DNA of 64,000 bases from Solibacillus silvestris (lineage in GTDB: Bacteria; Bacillota; Bacilli; Bacillales_A; Planococcaceae): positions 2,206,001-2,270,000 of the forward strand of contig CP014609.1 of assembly GCA_001586195.1 (NCBI GenBank). Direction: 5' to 3'. Position 1 is the first letter of the stretch; every line of letters starts with the position of its first letter. The position numbers were made by a program, and so were the translations under genes. The notes under the pieces are model-generated. The model was not told the DNA's origin, did no database searches, and saw only the letters and a list, made by a program, of their open reading frames with translations. Shown here one piece after another: positions 63,345 to 64,000 of the stretch.

Positions 63345-64000
63345 TTAGCGTAAGTATTTTTCGATGTTCGATAAATGTTCATCATACGTTTTAGCAAAAT
63401 GATTTATGCCTTCTTTATCTGCCAGGAAGTATAAATAATCCGTTTGTGAAGGGTTCAGTGCCGCTTCAATTGATGTTTTTCCGGCTCCCGCGATTGGTCC
63501 AGGCGGTAATCCAACATTTTGATACGTATTATACGGGTTGTCCACTTCCAAATCTTCATACAGCACGCGGTCTTTATGAGAGCCTAATGCATACAGTACG
63601 GTTGGGTCTGTCTGTAAAGGCATATCAATTTCTATACGGTTATAGAATACACTAGCAATCGTTTCACGGTCCGTTTGGGCAGTTGCCTCTTCTTCAAGCA
63701 GTGATGCAAATGTCAATAGTTCATGAACAGATGTTTCACGTTCTTCCAATACCGGTGTATACTCGGAAACAATCGTATTCATTGCAGTAAGCATTGTATC
63801 GATAATTTCCTCGATTGATGGATCTTCCTCAAAGAATGGATATGTTGCAGGATATAAATAACCTTCTAATGGATGACGAATATTTTCCTTTAAAATGGCT
63901 TCTGACAATAAATCAGGATACTCAGTGATCAATTGCTCCACATAAGCGGCATCCGTCACTTTTTTCATGAAGTCCTCTGCTTTGTGAGAAGTATTTTTCT
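63345..64000 (-). CDS. mltG: Endolytic murein transglycosylase MltG, C-terminal part
   Basis: The last 217 or so residues of a YceG/MltG protein; the frame is open to the window edge (reading KNTSHKAEDF before the first internal Met), so the N-terminal membrane helix and LysM-like part lie outside. The segment LEGYLYPATYPF, the catalytic-Glu region LASLLEEEATAQTD, VFYNRIEIDMPLQTDPTV (in part VFYNRIEIDMPLQ) and GLPPGPI are diagnostic. MltG cuts nascent glycan strands and helps to set their length. In B. subtilis yrrL precedes yrrM in the same way. Confidence 0.94.
   Translation of the reverse strand, partial: KNTSHKAEDFMKKVTDAAYVEQLITEYPDLLSEAILKENIRHPLEGYLYPATYPFFEEDPSIEEIIDTMLTAMNTIVSEYTPVLEERETSVHELLTFASLLEEEATAQTDRETIASVFYNRIEIDMPLQTDPTVLYALGSHKDRVLYEDLEVDNPYNTYQNVGLPPGPIAGAGKTSIEAALNPSQTDYLYFLADKEGINHFAKTYDEHLSNIEKYLR

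Overview
The window looks like chromosome from a low-G+C, endospore-forming member of the Bacillales, most likely Planococcaceae of the Solibacillus/Lysinibacillus kind. The genus is an inference from gene content and protein style, not from a search. The spore genes spoIIP, gpr, sspE, cotE and an undivided sigK show a spore former. Many blocks follow the Bacillus subtilis gene order: lexA/yneA-yneB-ynzC-tkt, ynbB-glnR-glnA, miaB-ricA-cotE-mutS-mutL, gpr-spoIIP-lepA, the yqeG-to-comEC late-competence block, and mltG-trmR-trhP1-trhP2-udk-greA-yrrS-mtnN. No rRNA, tRNA, CRISPR array, prophage or insertion sequence was seen.

Layout. 1-9,100 (minus): a cell-wall peptide salvage operon, transcribed dppA, ykfB-type epimerase, dppE, dppB, dppC, dppD, dppF/ykfD, ykfA-type carboxypeptidase, then a class A beta-lactamase-like serine hydrolase cut by the window edge. 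A separate S58 (DmpA-like) peptidase gene lies just upstream. 10,500-14,800: an unknown 42-residue ORF, a lipoprotein, a CsbD-like stress protein with a good sigma-B promoter, a PAS-GAF-GGDEF-EAL protein, and an esterase-like protein whose nucleophile serine is asparagine. 14,800-19,800: a small unknown gene pair, tkt, ynzC, yneB, and the divergent yneA/lexA SOS pair with three LexA boxes. 19,900-26,700: a class I glutamine amidotransferase-like hydrolase, a deoxyribonucleotidase, an AlkD-like protein, the gamma-type spore protein SspE, glutamine synthetase with GlnR and its boxes, YnbB, and a TRIC-family membrane protein.

26,700-41,700: rhodanese, hfq, miaA, an alpha/beta hydrolase, mutL, mutS, cotE, a second PAS-GAF-GGDEF-EAL paralogue, ricA, miaB, an unknown gene and lepA. 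41,980-49,700: spoIIP, gpr, rpsT, holA, a small YqzM-like membrane protein, and comEC, comEB, comEA. 49,800-57,300: yqeM, rsfS, yqeK, nadD, yhbY, aroE, yqeH, yqeG, then psd and the divergent pssA, then sigK. 57,300-64,000 (minus): mtnN, yrrS, greA, udk, the tRNA wobble-uridine hydroxylation/methylation genes trhP2, trhP1 and trmR, and mltG cut by the edge.

Most coding content is ordinary core genome. The parts not explained by known genes are: (a) a dispersed repeat of about 195 bp in two copies that folds into several hairpins, each copy just after a minus-strand gene (mutL, comEA); (b) a promoter-stem-terminator leader in front of lepA that looks like a transcription attenuator; (c) a 13-bp inverted repeat overlapping the comEA ribosome-binding region; (d) two EAL paralogues with LOV-like PAS domains lacking the photoactive cysteine; and (e) the Ser-to-Asn esterase. 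No wholly new multi-gene system could be identified with confidence.
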